Source: Sphingomonas aquatilis (GTDB lineage: Bacteria; Pseudomonadota; Alphaproteobacteria; Sphingomonadales; Sphingomonadaceae). Taken from it: DNA of 63,005 nt. Location of the stretch: the NCBI RefSeq assembly GCF_014196115.1, contig NZ_JACIDB010000012.1, positions 1 to 63,005 on the forward strand, read 5' to 3'. The translations under genes were made by a program, and so were the position numbers. The notes beneath the pieces are model-generated. The model ran no database searches, was not told where the DNA came from, and was given only the letters and a program-made list of their open reading frames with translations. This document shows positions 19,217-28,593 of this stretch, in pieces (positions within the stretch are counted from its first letter, which is position 1; the number at the start of each line of letters is the position of its first letter).

Positions 19217-20656
19217 TCAGTCGCGCTGCACCTGCACGATGCGACCCGGCGCGCCGTTCACCACCTCCGCGACAGCCAGAAAGCGCCGGGGCGCCGCGGT
19301 GCTGCCCTGAACGATCTGCCGGATCGGCCCCGATGCGTTGACGATCGCCGCACCTGCCGGGTTGCTCATGAAGTTCGCAAGCGGCTCTACCGCACCGCTG
19401 CCGTCCGCGTTGGCGGTCAGCACGAGCATGTAAGGCTTCTTGGGCTGCAAACCGGTAACGGCACTTTGCACGACCTGGATGATGCCCTGGTCGAAGAGGG
19501 TGATGCTGCTTGCCGCACCATTGCCGCCAACCGGCCCCATGGTCAGATGCACCGCCTTGCCGGCCGTACCGAGCGGTTGGAGATTGTCGGTGCCGGGGCC
19601 TGTCGGGACAGCGTTCGGCACATAGGCGATCGCCTGCGGTGCCTGTCCGACCGGCACGGTGGCGACCACCTTGTTGCCTGTGGTGTCGATTGCGGCGAGT
19701 TCATCGGCATTCTCCAGCCCGACATAGATGCGCCGGCCGTCGCCCGATGGCCAGACGCCGTGCGGCATCTTGCCGACCGGGATGGTGGCGACGGGCGCGA
19801 AATCGGACGTGCGGAACACCTTCACCGCGTTTTCCCCGCCTACCGTGACGTACGCGAACTGTCCCCTGACCGTGCGGGCGAAGTTGACGTGATTGGTGAT
19901 CGGCCCGGTATCCAGCACCTTGAGGATTGCGAAGGGTGGCCTGGCATCGAATGCGACCGTCTTGCCGATGTCCTTCAGCGTGAACCACACCTGCTTGCCG
20001 TCCGGCGTCGCGGCGATGTTGGGACAGAATGGGCTCGGCTGTGCCACCTGTCCGACCTGCGCGTGGGTTGCGACATCGAACACGGCCAGCACCGGATTGA
20101 ACGACGAACAGACATAGCCGTATCGGCCATCGGGCGAGAAGATCGTCATACCCGGACCACCGGGCGTCTTGATGCGCCCGGTTTCCTTGTACGTCGTAGG
20201 GTCGAGCACGGCGATATAGTCCTCGCCGCGGACGGTGACCCAGACTTCCTTGCCGTTCGGTGTAAAGAACGCCTCGTGCGGACTGCGCCCGACATAAGTC
20301 GTATGCTTGACGGTGTTGGTGGCGGTGTCGATCCACGACACGGCGTTCGATGCGATCGACACGACCGCGAGGGTCTTCCCGTCCGGCGAGAAGCCGAGTC
20401 CGTGAACCAGCACCTGCCCCTTGTAGAGCGGTGAAAAATTCATCGGCTGCGGATCGCCAAGCTTGATGACGCCGAGCAGCCGGTTGTCGGCCGGGTCCGT
20501 CACCGACACCGTGTTGGAGAATTGTTCGGATGCATAGACGCGGTCGCGGTGGCTGACAGGCACGTCCCTGGCGTTCCACGGCGCCTGCTGGGCCATGGCG
20601 ATGCCCGGTGCGGCGCTTATCAGCAAGGCGGCCGAGCGCAGGATGGTCCGGATCAT
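19217..20656 (-). CDS. secreted YncE/YVTN beta-propeller protein with C-terminal extension
   Basis: This 479-residue protein has a signal peptide (MIRTILRSAALLISAAPGIAMAQQ). A propeller with clear blades follows (LGFSPDGKTLAVVS, FTPNGKEVWVTV, FSPDGRYGYVC, ATPDGKQVWFTL, WPSGDGRRIYVG). The last 100 or so residues form a separate domain rich in small residues. The ATG at 20656 lies immediately behind the DUF305 stop and begins the signal peptide. Location between a DUF305 protein and an ECF sigma factor suggests an envelope or metal stress role. It is a paralogue of the propeller at 5652-6821. Confidence 0.87.
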   Translation of the reverse strand: MIRTILRSAALLISAAPGIAMAQQAPWNARDVPVSHRDRVYASEQFSNTVSVTDPADNRLLGVIKLGDPQPMNFSPLYKGQVLVHGLGFSPDGKTLAVVSIASNAVSWIDTATNTVKHTTYVGRSPHEAFFTPNGKEVWVTVRGEDYIAVLDPTTYKETGRIKTPGGPGMTIFSPDGRYGYVCSSFNPVLAVFDVATHAQVGQVAQPSPFCPNIAATPDGKQVWFTLKDIGKTVAFDARPPFAILKVLDTGPITNHVNFARTVRGQFAYVTVGGENAVKVFRTSDFAPVATIPVGKMPHGVWPSGDGRRIYVGLENADELAAIDTTGNKVVATVPVGQAPQAIAYVPNAVPTGPGTDNLQPLGTAGKAVHLTMGPVGGNGAASSITLFDQGIIQVVQSAVTGLQPKKPYMLVLTANADGSGAVEPLANFMSNPAGAAIVNASGPIRQIVQGSTAAPRRFLAVAEVVNGAPGRIVQVQRD

Positions 20657-20657
20657 G

Positions 20658-21041
20658 TCAGTGCTCCATATGGCTGTGGTGGTCACCGCCCTGCGTCGGG
20701 GCTGGCGTCGAAGGGGGTAGCGGCTGACCGATCGCCAGCTTCATGGCGGCGATCTCCTGCTGCTGATCGATGATGATCTCCTGTGCGATGCGCTTGAGCT
20801 GCTCGTTATGGCCGTAGCGCAGCTCCGCCACCGCCATATCGATGGCACCCTGATGATGCGGAAGCATCATCGCCACGAAGTCGCGGTCGACGTCACCGGA
20901 CGGCTTGACCATCATGCCCGCCATCATCCGGTCCATCGCGACAGACATCATGGTAGCGTAGCCATCGGCGGGGGCGGCCGCGACTGCGCCGGTAAGTAGG
21001 GCCGAAGCCGTCAGACCCAGCATCCAATCTCGTCTACGCAT
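20658..21041 (-). CDS. DUF305 exported protein
   Basis: This 127-residue protein has a signal region (RRRDWMLGLTASALLTGAVAAAP) and a ferritin-like helical DUF305 core: FVAMMLPHHQGAIDMA, MMAGMM, IIIDQQQEIAAM, plus a His-rich tail. ATG at 21041 is chosen over 21056 because GGAGG lies 5 bases ahead of it. DUF305 proteins often accompany copper resistance or envelope-stress genes, and their HH and Met-rich helices can bind metal. Here it leads the operon with the propeller, sigma and anti-sigma genes. A metal-related role is plausible but not shown. Confidence 0.87.
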   Translation of the reverse strand: MRRRDWMLGLTASALLTGAVAAAPADGYATMMSVAMDRMMAGMMVKPSGDVDRDFVAMMLPHHQGAIDMAVAELRYGHNEQLKRIAQEIIIDQQQEIAAMKLAIGQPLPPSTPAPTQGGDHHSHMEH

Positions 21042-21190
21042 AAGCCTCCAGCGCATCGGTCTCGAAAGCGTAGACGATGCTCGTCGGGGTTTATTCCGTG
21101 GCCAAAGCCATTTTATCGGTCCTCACCAAAACGATAGTCTCATGCTTCTGCGGTTGATTGACCGGGTCGCGGTCGGACAGCATATGCGCA

Positions 21191-21262
21191 GGCACGGCGA
21201 TGGATTTCCGCCGGGCCATTCGGTCGAACCGCCCTCGCAAGGGCCGATGATTCCTACCAGGC
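21191..21262 (+). promoter_or_regulatory. fluoride (crcB) riboswitch
   Basis: The stretch matches the fluoride aptamer in order: GGCGATGGATTTCCGCC for the first stem and its loop, AACCGCC, a short GCCC/GGGC hairpin (21231-21244), then CCGATGATTCCTACC, which closely follows the conserved GATGACTCCTACC end of crcB-motif RNAs. It lies 20 bases before the CLC gene, whose CLC-F signature independently indicates fluoride export. Fluoride binding should switch the downstream genes on, probably by releasing the ribosome binding site at 21276-21283. Confidence 0.9.
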
Positions 21263-21283
21263 GCCGCAAGGCAGCAAGGAGGA

Positions 21284-22645
21284 ATGGTGCGCGCGACATT
21301 TCGCAATCTCTATGACCAGTTCAACATGGCAGCGTTCATTCGCGATCGCCGCACCCATGCCACGTCGGTACTGCGGTGGGCTTTGATCCTGGTCCCGATG
21401 GCCGCAGCGGTGGGAACGCTCTGCGCGGCCTTCCTGCGGAGCCTCGACGCCGTAACCCAGCTTCGCTTCGCCTTTCCCTGGCTGCTCTACCTGCTGCCGA
21501 TCGGCGGGTTCGTGGTCGGACTGCTCTACCATCTGACAGGGCGCTCGGTCGAAGGCGGCAACAACCTCATCGTCGAGCAAATCCACGAACCGGGGGGCGG
21601 CGTGCCGCTGCGCATGGCTCCGCTCATCTTCTTCGGCACGGTCGTGACACATCTGTTCGGGGGATCGGCGGGACGTGAAGGCACCGCCGTGCAGTTGGGC
21701 GGCAGTCTTGCCAGCGGGTTTGGACGCGCGCTCAGATTGGATGCGGAAGCGACACGCACCCTCCTTATGACCGGGATCGCGGCTGGGTTCGGCGCGGTCT
21801 TCGGGACGCCGATTGCGGGCGCGGTCTTTGCACTGGAGGTGCTGGCGATCGGTCGGGTCGAGTATCGCGCGCTGGTGCCATGCCTGGTCGCGGCGCTGGT
21901 CGGTGACTGGACCTGTCTTGCCTGGGGCATTCATCACGGCGTCTACCATGTCGATGCGCTGGTGCCGGTCGACGCGCTGCTCGTCGCCAAGGCCGGTGTC
22001 GCCGGCATTGCCTTCGGTCTGACCGGGCTGACCTTTGCCGAGGCCAATCACGCGCTGGGCGGATGGTTGAAGCGCGTGATCCCCTATGGCCCACTACGAC
22101 CCGTTATCGGCGGGCTGGCCGTGATTGCGCTGGTCTGGCTGCTCGGAACCCGCGACTATCTTGGCCTGGGTACGCTCGCCGCGACACCGGACAGCCTGAC
22201 CATCGCCAGCTTCTTTGGTCCCGATACGCACTCGTGGAGCTGGGCGCTGAAGCTGCTCTTTACCGTCGTGACCCTGAGCGCGGGCTTCAAGGGGGGCGAG
22301 GTCACGCCGCTGTTCTTTATCGGCGCGGCGCTCGGCAATGCGCTCGCGCCGATGTTCGGAGTACCGTCGGGGCTATTCGCAGCGATCGGCTTCGTCGCGC
22401 TGTTCGCGGGCGCGGCCAACACACCGCTGGCTTGCACGTTCATGGGGATCGAGTTGTTCGGCGCGGCCTATACGGTGCCGATCGCAGTCGCGTGCTTCGT
22501 CGCCTACCTCTGCTCAGGCCACAACGGCATCTACCTGTCGCAGCGCGTCGCTGTGCCAAAGGTACCTGCCGCACACCTCACACCCGACGCGACCCTGCGC
22601 GATGCCCGCACGCACCGCGCTTCTCGCCGGCGCACGCGCGCCTGA
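21284..22645 (+). CDS. CLC-F fluoride/proton antiporter
   Basis: This 453-residue CLC-family protein has about ten to twelve membrane helices. The motifs [13 protein letters not shown] (residues 91-103, where chloride CLCs have GSGIP) and [11 protein letters not shown] (130-140, with T where others have P) are diagnostic of the fluoride-specific CLC-F branch. A fluoride riboswitch directly upstream confirms the assignment. The ATG lies only one base after GGAGG, too close for usual initiation; an in-frame GTG at 21287 has better spacing and may be the true start. It is followed by a DUF190 gene. Confidence 0.93.
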   Translation: MVRATFRNLYDQFNMAAFIRDRRTHATSVLRWALILVPMAAAVGTLCAAFLRSLDAVTQLRFAFPWLLYLLPIGGFVVGLLYHLTGRSVEGGNNLIVEQIHEPGGGVPLRMAPLIFFGTVVTHLFGGSAGREGTAVQLGGSLASGFGRALRLDAEATRTLLMTGIAAGFGAVFGTPIAGAVFALEVLAIGRVEYRALVPCLVAALVGDWTCLAWGIHHGVYHVDALVPVDALLVAKAGVAGIAFGLTGLTFAEANHALGGWLKRVIPYGPLRPVIGGLAVIALVWLLGTRDYLGLGTLAATPDSLTIASFFGPDTHSWSWALKLLFTVVTLSAGFKGGEVTPLFFIGAALGNALAPMFGVPSGLFAAIGFVALFAGAANTPLACTFMGIELFGAAYTVPIAVACFVAYLCSGHNGIYLSQRVAVPKVPAAHLTPDATLRDARTHRASRRRTRA

Positions 22646-22670
22646 TCCTGTTTCCTGTCGAAAGCCCGTC

Positions 22671-23054
22671 ATGCCCAATCGTTTCACCGTCCATCACCGC
22701 GAAGTCGGGATGCTGCGCATCTATCTGAAACCGTCCGACAAGATCGGCCCGCGTCGCTTCTGGGGGGCAAAGCCGCTCTATCGCGAGCTGATTCGCACCG
22801 CGAAGGCGGACGGCATCATCAACGCCGTCGCGCAAAATACCCATTACGGCTTCAGCAATCACGAACCGATCCGGGAGAACGGCTCGGAAATTGCCGATCC
22901 GCATCTGACGATCTGTGTCGAACTGGTCGGCGATCGCGATCAGCTCAACCTCTTCTGTCGCCGGCATGGAGATCTGATCGGCGACAAGGTGATCGTCTAC
23001 AAACGACTGGAGCATTGGACTATCACGCGCAAAACTGAGCTAACCAGAGCCTGA
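22671..23054 (+). CDS. DUF190 family protein (fluoride operon)
   Basis: This 127-residue soluble protein reads MLRIYLKPSDKIG, then LYRELIRTAKADGIINA, as in DUF190, a PII-like fold that frequently accompanies CrcB or CLC-F genes. It lies 25 bases after the antiporter stop and is presumably in the same riboswitch-controlled transcript. The open frame extends upstream into the antiporter in another frame, so ATG at 22671 is taken. A regulatory or assembly role with the fluoride transporter is inferred from its recurrent neighbourhood only. Confidence 0.85.
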   Translation: MPNRFTVHHREVGMLRIYLKPSDKIGPRRFWGAKPLYRELIRTAKADGIINAVAQNTHYGFSNHEPIRENGSEIADPHLTICVELVGDRDQLNLFCRRHGDLIGDKVIVYKRLEHWTITRKTELTRA

Positions 23055-23410
23055 TCGGCGTTCCCGTAAAGGAAGGTTGATCGAGAATGACGGTGTACCC
23101 CGTGCAGTTTGATCAGTGCTACTGCGGTAGGCTTTCCCAAATTCTGTTCCCGGTTGCCTTTTCCCGGAATGGCGCCGGACCAACGGGGAAACGGGACGCT
23201 TGAGCCTGTCGGAACGCACCTGATTCCCGGTGCCAAATAGCAGTTTTAAGACAACTGTTCGCGCCCCTCGCGATCTCGACACGACAATCCATGCCGGATG
23301 GCCAATATGCGCGACAGTCAACCCGGCCGGGTTTTCCGATAGGCGAAGCGCCGTTTCGTGCTCGTTCTATGTTATGCCCCCAATGAGTGACGCCGGGGCC
23401 GTGCGGGTGA
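23055..23410. other. intergenic region without a gene
   Basis: Two genes converge on this 356-base gap: the DUF190 gene from the left and the large methyltransferase/helicase gene from the right. Several short frames exist but none has a start site or recognisable product. A stretch at 23058-23101 begins (on the minus strand) with GGGG and has a length that would fit a Tn3-type end, but no partner repeat was found. No clear terminator hairpin was identified. Confidence 0.6.
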
Positions 23411-26400
23411 TCAAACGGCGATCCGCTCGATCACGGCACTGGCCGCCCGGACAGGAATGAACAGGCGGGTCTTGTGCTGAATGATCTCGGTGAAACACCC
23501 GGCCGCCTTCAACTCCCCGAGGCGCGAATATGGCCAGTCGAGCAGTTCGAGCCGATGCTCACCTGCCACCAGGCTGCGCTTCAGCCTGTAGCTGCCAAGC
23601 GTCGCCATCTCGCCGGTGCCCAGCACGTGTTTGGCGGTATCCTCCCCTGAGACAACGATCGCTGCCTCGATCCCGAAAGCGGCGGCAAGTTTCGGGACGA
23701 CCGGCGCAGGCACCAGACGTCCGAGGAACGACTGGCCATCGTCGGTGGTGATACGCCAGACCTGGACATGGTCGTCCGGAAGGCGGTCCCAAACAGGCAG
23801 GAGCAGGCCGGCCACCAGATAGATGGTGCTGGTGCGGGTTTTGCCGCGCAGATCGTCGACCTCGGCTGACCAAAGCGTCGAGAACTCTTCCTCGCTTGCT
23901 TCCTCCCACATGGTCTCGAGCAGCAGGTCCTGGCGCATCCGCTCGGTTCGGGTCGGCCGGATGAGTTCGAAGCGGCGGACAATTTCGCCGTCATCATCGG
24001 TGAGGGAAAAGGTGGTGCAGCGGATGGCCGCCTTGCCGGACTTCCGATTGACCATCGGCCGCGCATCGTCGCCGAGGCGGCGCAATGCCTGTTCTAGGGA
24101 GATAGGCTTGTAGCGTTCCTCTGTTTCGAGGCGCAGGATCTCGGTTTCGGCTCCGCTGACCGGATCGCGCCTGATCACCGTTCGATCGAGAATGGTAATT
24201 CGCTCGGCGTTGATGGTCTCGACGCCGACGTCGAGCGTCCCAGCCTCCCGAGCCGCTTCAACCCGGGCTTCGATCAGGCCGAGATATTCGTCGAAGATGG
24301 CGTTCTGAAGAGCGACGCCCAGTGCCAAGATGCGATTGAGCCAGCGCTGGATGGGGGGTAGATCCTCCCTCAATCCGCCACCTTCACCTTCGAGTTCGAG
24401 CCCGGTCAACTGCTGGAACGTGGCGAAGGTGATCGAGCGAAGCTTGCCCTCGGCGAGCAAGCGAAACCATGTCTCGAGCGCCTCTCGTGCATAGTCGCTC
24501 TCGAGGTTATCGCGCGGATCGAAAAGTCCTTGCCCCCCCGTTTGGCGTTGGCCGCGGGTCAGTGCACCAAGGCTGTCGAGCCGTCGCGCGATCGTCGAAA
24601 TGAACCGGCGTTCGCCTCGACAATCGGTGGACACCGGTCGGAAAAGCGGTGCCGCTGCCTGGTGGGTCCGGTGGGTTCGACCGAGGCCCTGGATCGCCGC
24701 ATCGGCACGCCAGCCCGGCTCGAGGAGATAATGGATACGCCGGGACTGGTTCTTGGCTGAAAGGCTCGCGTGGTACGAGCGACCGGTGCCGCCTGCATCC
24801 GAGAATATCAGAATCTTCTTCGCACCACGCATGAAGGCGTCCGTTTCGGCGAGGTTGGTGCGCGCTGAACGGTTCTCAATTCGCTGCCGACCACCGACGT
24901 CAACGATGATGCGCCGACTACGGCCGGTGACCTCGGCGACGGCGTCGGGGCCGAAATGACCGATGATATGGTCGAGGGCGGACTCGACGATCGGCAGCGC
25001 ACCGACCTGCTCGACCAGGGTGTCGCGCATCTCGAGCGCCTCCTGGCTCAACACCGGATGACCCGCTTCGTCGCACATCGGCTCCGACCGGGTCTTGCCG
25101 GTGTCATCGACGAAGGTCTTCATCTGACGAACGGGGAAGGCCGCGATTAGATAGTCCATCAGAAACTCGCGGGGTGAGAGTTCGATGTCGAGATTGCCGC
25201 GTTCCTGTGAGCCGAGCCCGGCCAGTGCGCGATTGAGCATCGCTTCCGATGTCGAGACAAGTTGGACCACCACACTGTCACCGCGCGCCAGATCGGTGCG
25301 CATGGCGGGAATGAGGGCGGGGAGCTTCATGCCGATCAGAAGCTGGCCGAAGAAGCGCTGCTTCGTGGATTCGAAGATCGACAGCGCGGCCGCCTTTGCA
25401 CCCCCGTTATACGTGTCCTTCGAAAAGCTGTCGGTGACCCGCGTTGCGTCCAGTGCGGCACGAAGATTGGCGTGGATGATCGCCCAGGCATCGGCATAGG
25501 CGTCGTATACGGCGATCTGATCGTCGGTGAGCTGATGCTCGAGGATGTCGTACTCCACGCCCGCGAAGCTCAGCGCGCGTGCCGTGTACAGCCCCTGCAT
25601 CTTGAGGTCGCGCGCCATCAGCTCGAGGGCCGCCATACCGCCGCGCCGCAAGCTTTCAACGAAGGCGCGGCGATCCGCGAAGGCGGTACCTTGACCCCAC
25701 AGGCCGAGGCGGGTCGCATAGGCAAGATTGTTCACATCGGAGGCACCGGTGGCCGAGACGTAGAGGACTCGCGCGCGTGGAAGGAGGTTCTGCAGCCGCA
25801 CGCCTGCGATGCCTTGATCCGATCCGTCCTTCGTGCCGAACCGGCCTTCGCCTCCAGCTACACCGGCCATCTCGTGTGCTTCGTCGAAGACGAGCATACC
25901 TTCGAAGCTATCACCCGCCCAGTCGAGGATCTGCTGGAGGCGACTGCCCTTATCGCCGCGGCTCGATCGCAGCGTCGCATAGGTGAGAAAGAGGACGCCC
26001 TCTCCGGCGCCGATGGCCGTACCGAGCTTCCATTGGTTGAGATGCTGGATGTCGAGTGCGAGTCCTCCCACCGCGGTCCAGTCCCGTCGCGCGTCCTCAA
26101 GGAGCGTTTCGGTCTTCGAGATCCAGACGTGCCGGCGATGACCGCGGAGCCAATGATCGAGGATGATAGACGCGACTTGCCGACCCTTTCCCGCCCCGGT
26201 TCCATCGGCGAGGAAGAAGCCCGTCCGATACGGGCGACCTTCATCGTCCGGAATCAGGGTCAGGCCTTCCTCGCCGGGATGAAATCGGCCGGGAAGGTCG
26301 CGCTGAAAGGCGTCACCAGCGTAGATCAGCGTCTCGAGCTGCGCGTCCGACAGGACCTGGCTTTCGAGAATGGCGACGGGAAGGTTCGGCGCATAATGCG

Positions 26401-27628
26401 GTTGCGGTGCGGTGATCGACCCCATTGCGATCGATTCCACCAAGGCGGTTGGATGCTGCGCGGCGTCCTCAATCACAATGCGGCTTGGTCGATAGGGAAG
26501 GTAGACGCCAGCGGCTTCGCCTACCGGTGCCGGATCGTCGAGCACCGCATAGGAGATGTCCCGCATCACGGCAGAGGGCGTAGGGCGGGCAAGTGGCGTC
26601 GCCAGCCGGGGACGAGCCGCAAGAGCACCGAGCAACGACGACGGCCTGGGAACCGGCGATGAAGGCGCCGCGACCCGTGTAGGCGCTGGGAAGGCCACGA
26701 TATGTCCAAGGGCATCGCTGAGGGTGGAGCAACGGATCAGCTCTGCTTCTCCTGAGCGCCCCTTCTCGAGGACCATGATCTTCACAGCCTGACCCGTACC
26801 GTGCTTCGCATAGGCATTGGGGGGCAGCGCAAGATGCAACGTCAGTGCGCAGCCCTCCGTCGCCCTTTTCCAGGCTCGACTTGACGTATCGACCCGTTCG
26901 GGGAGAACGGCCGCACACCGTCCGCCAACAGAAAGCCGGGACAATGTCGAGCGGAGATGTCGGAAGGCCGCGAGCGGATCGGCATGGCGCCCCAGGCTCC
27001 GCGAAAACGGCGGATTGATCAGGGCCGCAGTGGGCCGGATGACCGGGTCGAGAAAGTCGTGGATCAGCTCGGCGTCATGCGTGATGACGGTCGTGTCGGG
27101 AAAAGCGGCGCACAACATCGCAGCGCGGGTCGCGTCGAGTTCGTTGAGGACAAGGCGTGCGCCGGCCCGGTGAGCGAAGGTTGCCAGAAGCCCGGTACCG
27201 GCGGAGGGCTCGAGGACGAGATCGTCGGACCCGATGCGCGCGGCAAGGGCCGCCAGAAAGGCCAGCGGCGCGGGCGTTGAGAATTGCTGGAGCTCGATCT
27301 GCTCTTCGCTGCGCACACTATGGGTCGGCAGGTTGGACACCAGCCCGTTGAGCTCCGCGAGGCAGTCCGCAGGCCCTGCGGGCAAGTCCGCGGTCGCGAG
27401 GTAAAGGACCTGGGCCAGTTCCAGCACGTCATAGGCGTCGCGCAGTGACCAGCGACCGTCGGCTGAGGACGTGCCGTGCGCCTGTTCCATAAGCCACAGC
27501 AACGACTCCCGCTTTACCGGGTCTTTCCTGGCGATGATCACGGGGAGCGCCCTGGCGGCCGTGATCGATGGCGCGGCAAACTCCAGCTCGGAAGCATCGA
27601 GGAGGCGGGCTGCGGGTAGGTGGCGCAT
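23411..27628 (-). CDS. Strawberry-notch-like helicase fused to an N-terminal DNA methyltransferase domain
   Basis: This 1405-residue protein has two enzymatic halves. The N-terminal part has a methyltransferase SAM motif EPSAGTG (about 140-146) and the catalytic NPPF motif (205-208) of N6-adenine methyltransferases. The second part is a superfamily 2 helicase with Walker A DGTGAGKG (475-482), a DEAH box (582-585), and the SNO-type C-terminal helicase with SDAGGTGRSYHASL and QGLGRTHRTHQ. Such proteins are frequent on large alphaproteobacterial plasmids. ATG at 27628, preceded by GGAG, is preferred over starts up to 138 bases upstream. It is divergent from imuA with an SOS box in between. Roles in plasmid protection or chromatin-like remodelling are speculative. 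Confidence 0.88.
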   Translation of the reverse strand: MRHLPAARLLDASELEFAAPSITAARALPVIIARKDPVKRESLLWLMEQAHGTSSADGRWSLRDAYDVLELAQVLYLATADLPAGPADCLAELNGLVSNLPTHSVRSEEQIELQQFSTPAPLAFLAALAARIGSDDLVLEPSAGTGLLATFAHRAGARLVLNELDATRAAMLCAAFPDTTVITHDAELIHDFLDPVIRPTAALINPPFSRSLGRHADPLAAFRHLRSTLSRLSVGGRCAAVLPERVDTSSRAWKRATEGCALTLHLALPPNAYAKHGTGQAVKIMVLEKGRSGEAELIRCSTLSDALGHIVAFPAPTRVAAPSSPVPRPSSLLGALAARPRLATPLARPTPSAVMRDISYAVLDDPAPVGEAAGVYLPYRPSRIVIEDAAQHPTALVESIAMGSITAPQPHYAPNLPVAILESQVLSDAQLETLIYAGDAFQRDLPGRFHPGEEGLTLIPDDEGRPYRTGFFLADGTGAGKGRQVASIILDHWLRGHRRHVWISKTETLLEDARRDWTAVGGLALDIQHLNQWKLGTAIGAGEGVLFLTYATLRSSRGDKGSRLQQILDWAGDSFEGMLVFDEAHEMAGVAGGEGRFGTKDGSDQGIAGVRLQNLLPRARVLYVSATGASDVNNLAYATRLGLWGQGTAFADRRAFVESLRRGGMAALELMARDLKMQGLYTARALSFAGVEYDILEHQLTDDQIAVYDAYADAWAIIHANLRAALDATRVTDSFSKDTYNGGAKAAALSIFESTKQRFFGQLLIGMKLPALIPAMRTDLARGDSVVVQLVSTSEAMLNRALAGLGSQERGNLDIELSPREFLMDYLIAAFPVRQMKTFVDDTGKTRSEPMCDEAGHPVLSQEALEMRDTLVEQVGALPIVESALDHIIGHFGPDAVAEVTGRSRRIIVDVGGRQRIENRSARTNLAETDAFMRGAKKILIFSDAGGTGRSYHASLSAKNQSRRIHYLLEPGWRADAAIQGLGRTHRTHQAAAPLFRPVSTDCRGERRFISTIARRLDSLGALTRGQRQTGGQGLFDPRDNLESDYAREALETWFRLLAEGKLRSITFATFQQLTGLELEGEGGGLREDLPPIQRWLNRILALGVALQNAIFDEYLGLIEARVEAAREAGTLDVGVETINAERITILDRTVIRRDPVSGAETEILRLETEERYKPISLEQALRRLGDDARPMVNRKSGKAAIRCTTFSLTDDDGEIVRRFELIRPTRTERMRQDLLLETMWEEASEEEFSTLWSAEVDDLRGKTRTSTIYLVAGLLLPVWDRLPDDHVQVWRITTDDGQSFLGRLVPAPVVPKLAAAFGIEAAIVVSGEDTAKHVLGTGEMATLGSYRLKRSLVAGEHRLELLDWPYSRLGELKAAGCFTEIIQHKTRLFIPVRAASAVIERIAV

Positions 27629-27798
27629 CGAGGTTACTCCGTTCTTCCGTCCGGTGTTCATCACCGGATCGACACGCCGGAGGCGGCCTCCCCTCTTGTC
27701 GGCCTGGCGAGAATCGACCGGCGAGCTCGGGTTTGATCGCACACGACCCGTCCCATGCCGCCGCACGGAATCGTCTTGACGCGAATGCCAACTTTACG

Positions 27799-27813
27799 GA
27801 ACATAAAGGGAAC
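27799..27813. promoter_or_regulatory. LexA (SOS) box, alphaproteobacterial type
   Basis: GAAC-N7-GAAC is the direct-repeat LexA operator of alphaproteobacteria (GTTC-N7-GTTC on the other strand). It lies 19 bases before the imuA start and about 170 bases before the divergent helicase gene start, so it should repress imuA-imuB-dnaE2 and may also affect the helicase gene. Confidence 0.85.
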
Positions 27814-27831
27814 ACACTGAGTCTAGCTGAT

Positions 27832-28593
27832 ATGTCCGCCGCCCTTCATCCTGCCGTCCCCGGCATTGACCATTTGCGCAGGATCGCTTCGCCGGCGACC
27901 GACTTCAGGGTCATGCCGTTTGGCATCGCGGCGCTCGACGCACGGCTGGGGGGAGGGGGCTTACGGGCGGGGGCGTTGCACGAAGCTACGCCGCGCAGCC
28001 CCTCGCTCGCCGATGATGCGGCCGCAACGCTCTTCCTCGCCGGCATCGCCGCGCGGGAAGCGATCGCCACAGGCGGTCTGGTGTTATGGGTGAGCTGCCG
28101 CACCGATCTCTACGCGCCGGCGCTGGAGCAAGCGGGGCTGCCGGCCGCAAGCGTGATCTATGCCCAGCCAAGGGACGATACCGCGCTCCTGGCGGTGGTC
28201 GAGGACGCGGTGCGTGACGGCACGCCGTGTGCGATCGTCGCCGAGGCGAGCAAGGTTTCAATGGTCGCGACGCGACGCTTGCAGCTCGTCGCGGGTGATG
28301 CCGACATACCCATTCTTCTCCTTCGCCGCGCGCGCCGTCTCGGCCAGGAAGTCTTCAACGAGCCGTCCGCAGCCTGGACGCGCTGGCGCATCGGGTCCGT
28401 TTCGTCCCAGCGCCTCGCGGTCGCGGGGGTGGGTCGTCCGCGTTGTTCGCTGGAGTGCAGCCGCCAACGTGGTGGCGAGAGCTTCACCATGATCGTGGAG
28501 GGCAGCGATGAGACGGGTCGTCTCGCTGTTCCTGCCGACCTTAGCCATCGATCGGCTGAGGCGGCTGGAACGGTCCGCTCTGCAGCAGCCTGA
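27832..28593 (+). CDS. imuA: ImuA, SOS mutasome accessory protein (RecA-like)
   Basis: This 253-residue RecA/SulA-like protein has GIAALDARLGGGGLRAGALHE near the N-terminus and a degenerate ATP-binding core (LVLWVSCRTDLYAPALE). It forms the first gene of the imuA-imuB-dnaE2 cassette that carries out damage-induced mutagenic repair. ATG at 27832 follows the SOS box by 18 bases; the reading frame upstream is out of family. It overlaps imuB by 86 bases, which implies translational coupling. Confidence 0.93.
   Translation: MSAALHPAVPGIDHLRRIASPATDFRVMPFGIAALDARLGGGGLRAGALHEATPRSPSLADDAAATLFLAGIAAREAIATGGLVLWVSCRTDLYAPALEQAGLPAASVIYAQPRDDTALLAVVEDAVRDGTPCAIVAEASKVSMVATRRLQLVAGDADIPILLLRRARRLGQEVFNEPSAAWTRWRIGSVSSQRLAVAGVGRPRCSLECSRQRGGESFTMIVEGSDETGRLAVPADLSHRSAEAAGTVRSAAA

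Noticed and set aside
23058..23101. possible Tn3-type terminal inverted repeat (starts GGGG on the minus strand)
   Set aside because: Length and GGGG start fit loosely, but no partner repeat was found in the window and no transposase gene is near.
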